Of a stretch of 48,703 nt of DNA, positions 48,638 to 48,703 are shown one piece after another (the stretch's first letter is position 1; each line of letters begins with the position of its first letter). This DNA comes from Candidatus Aveggerthella excrementigallinarum. Its GTDB lineage: Bacteria > Actinomycetota > Coriobacteriia > Coriobacteriales > Eggerthellaceae. Below the pieces are notes generated by a model. The model worked only from the letters and a program-made list of their open reading frames with translations, was not told where the DNA came from and ran no database searches. The stretch lies in assembly GCA_018715725.1 (NCBI GenBank), contig DVLD01000194.1, positions 1 through 48,703 on the forward strand, written 5' to 3'. A program made the position numbers and the translations under genes.

Positions 48638-48703
48638 GAGGACCTCTTTCTTGCCGTCTTTCCGGCTCAGTCTACCCCACCCCGTTCGCCCGACCGCCGC
48701 CCC

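Overview
High-GC bacterial window; gene content and order suggest Actinobacteria, probably Coriobacteriia/Eggerthellaceae (inference, not verified). Positions 1-19.4 kb are mostly minus-strand housekeeping genes: PBP2 (runs off the left edge), mreD-mreC-mreB, rsfS-yqeK-nadD-proA-proB, obgE, rpmA-rplU, polA, glnA with a GlnR-like regulator, and metN-metI-metQ. Next is a secreted protein with four predicted ricin-type trefoils plus a VanW domain. From about 22.6 to 47.9 kb lies a large cell-surface glycan locus: a sugar-phosphate transferase, DegT aminotransferase, WecB epimerase, Glf mutase, a flippase, a Wzm/Wzt ABC exporter, about nine glycosyltransferases, GtrA and polytopic membrane proteins. 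A tRNA-Glu and a zinc-ribbon membrane protein close the window. The most unusual feature is the Wzt-type ATPase. Its C-terminal half is a run of SLH (S-layer homology)-like repeats with no visible membrane segment, so a module normally found outside the cell would be cytoplasmic, as the glycan-reading domain of E. coli O9a Wzt is. The second is a short Met/Cys-rich reading frame overlapping a strong inverted repeat between a promoter and metN, a candidate attenuation leader. No CRISPR array, transposase or integrase was seen.
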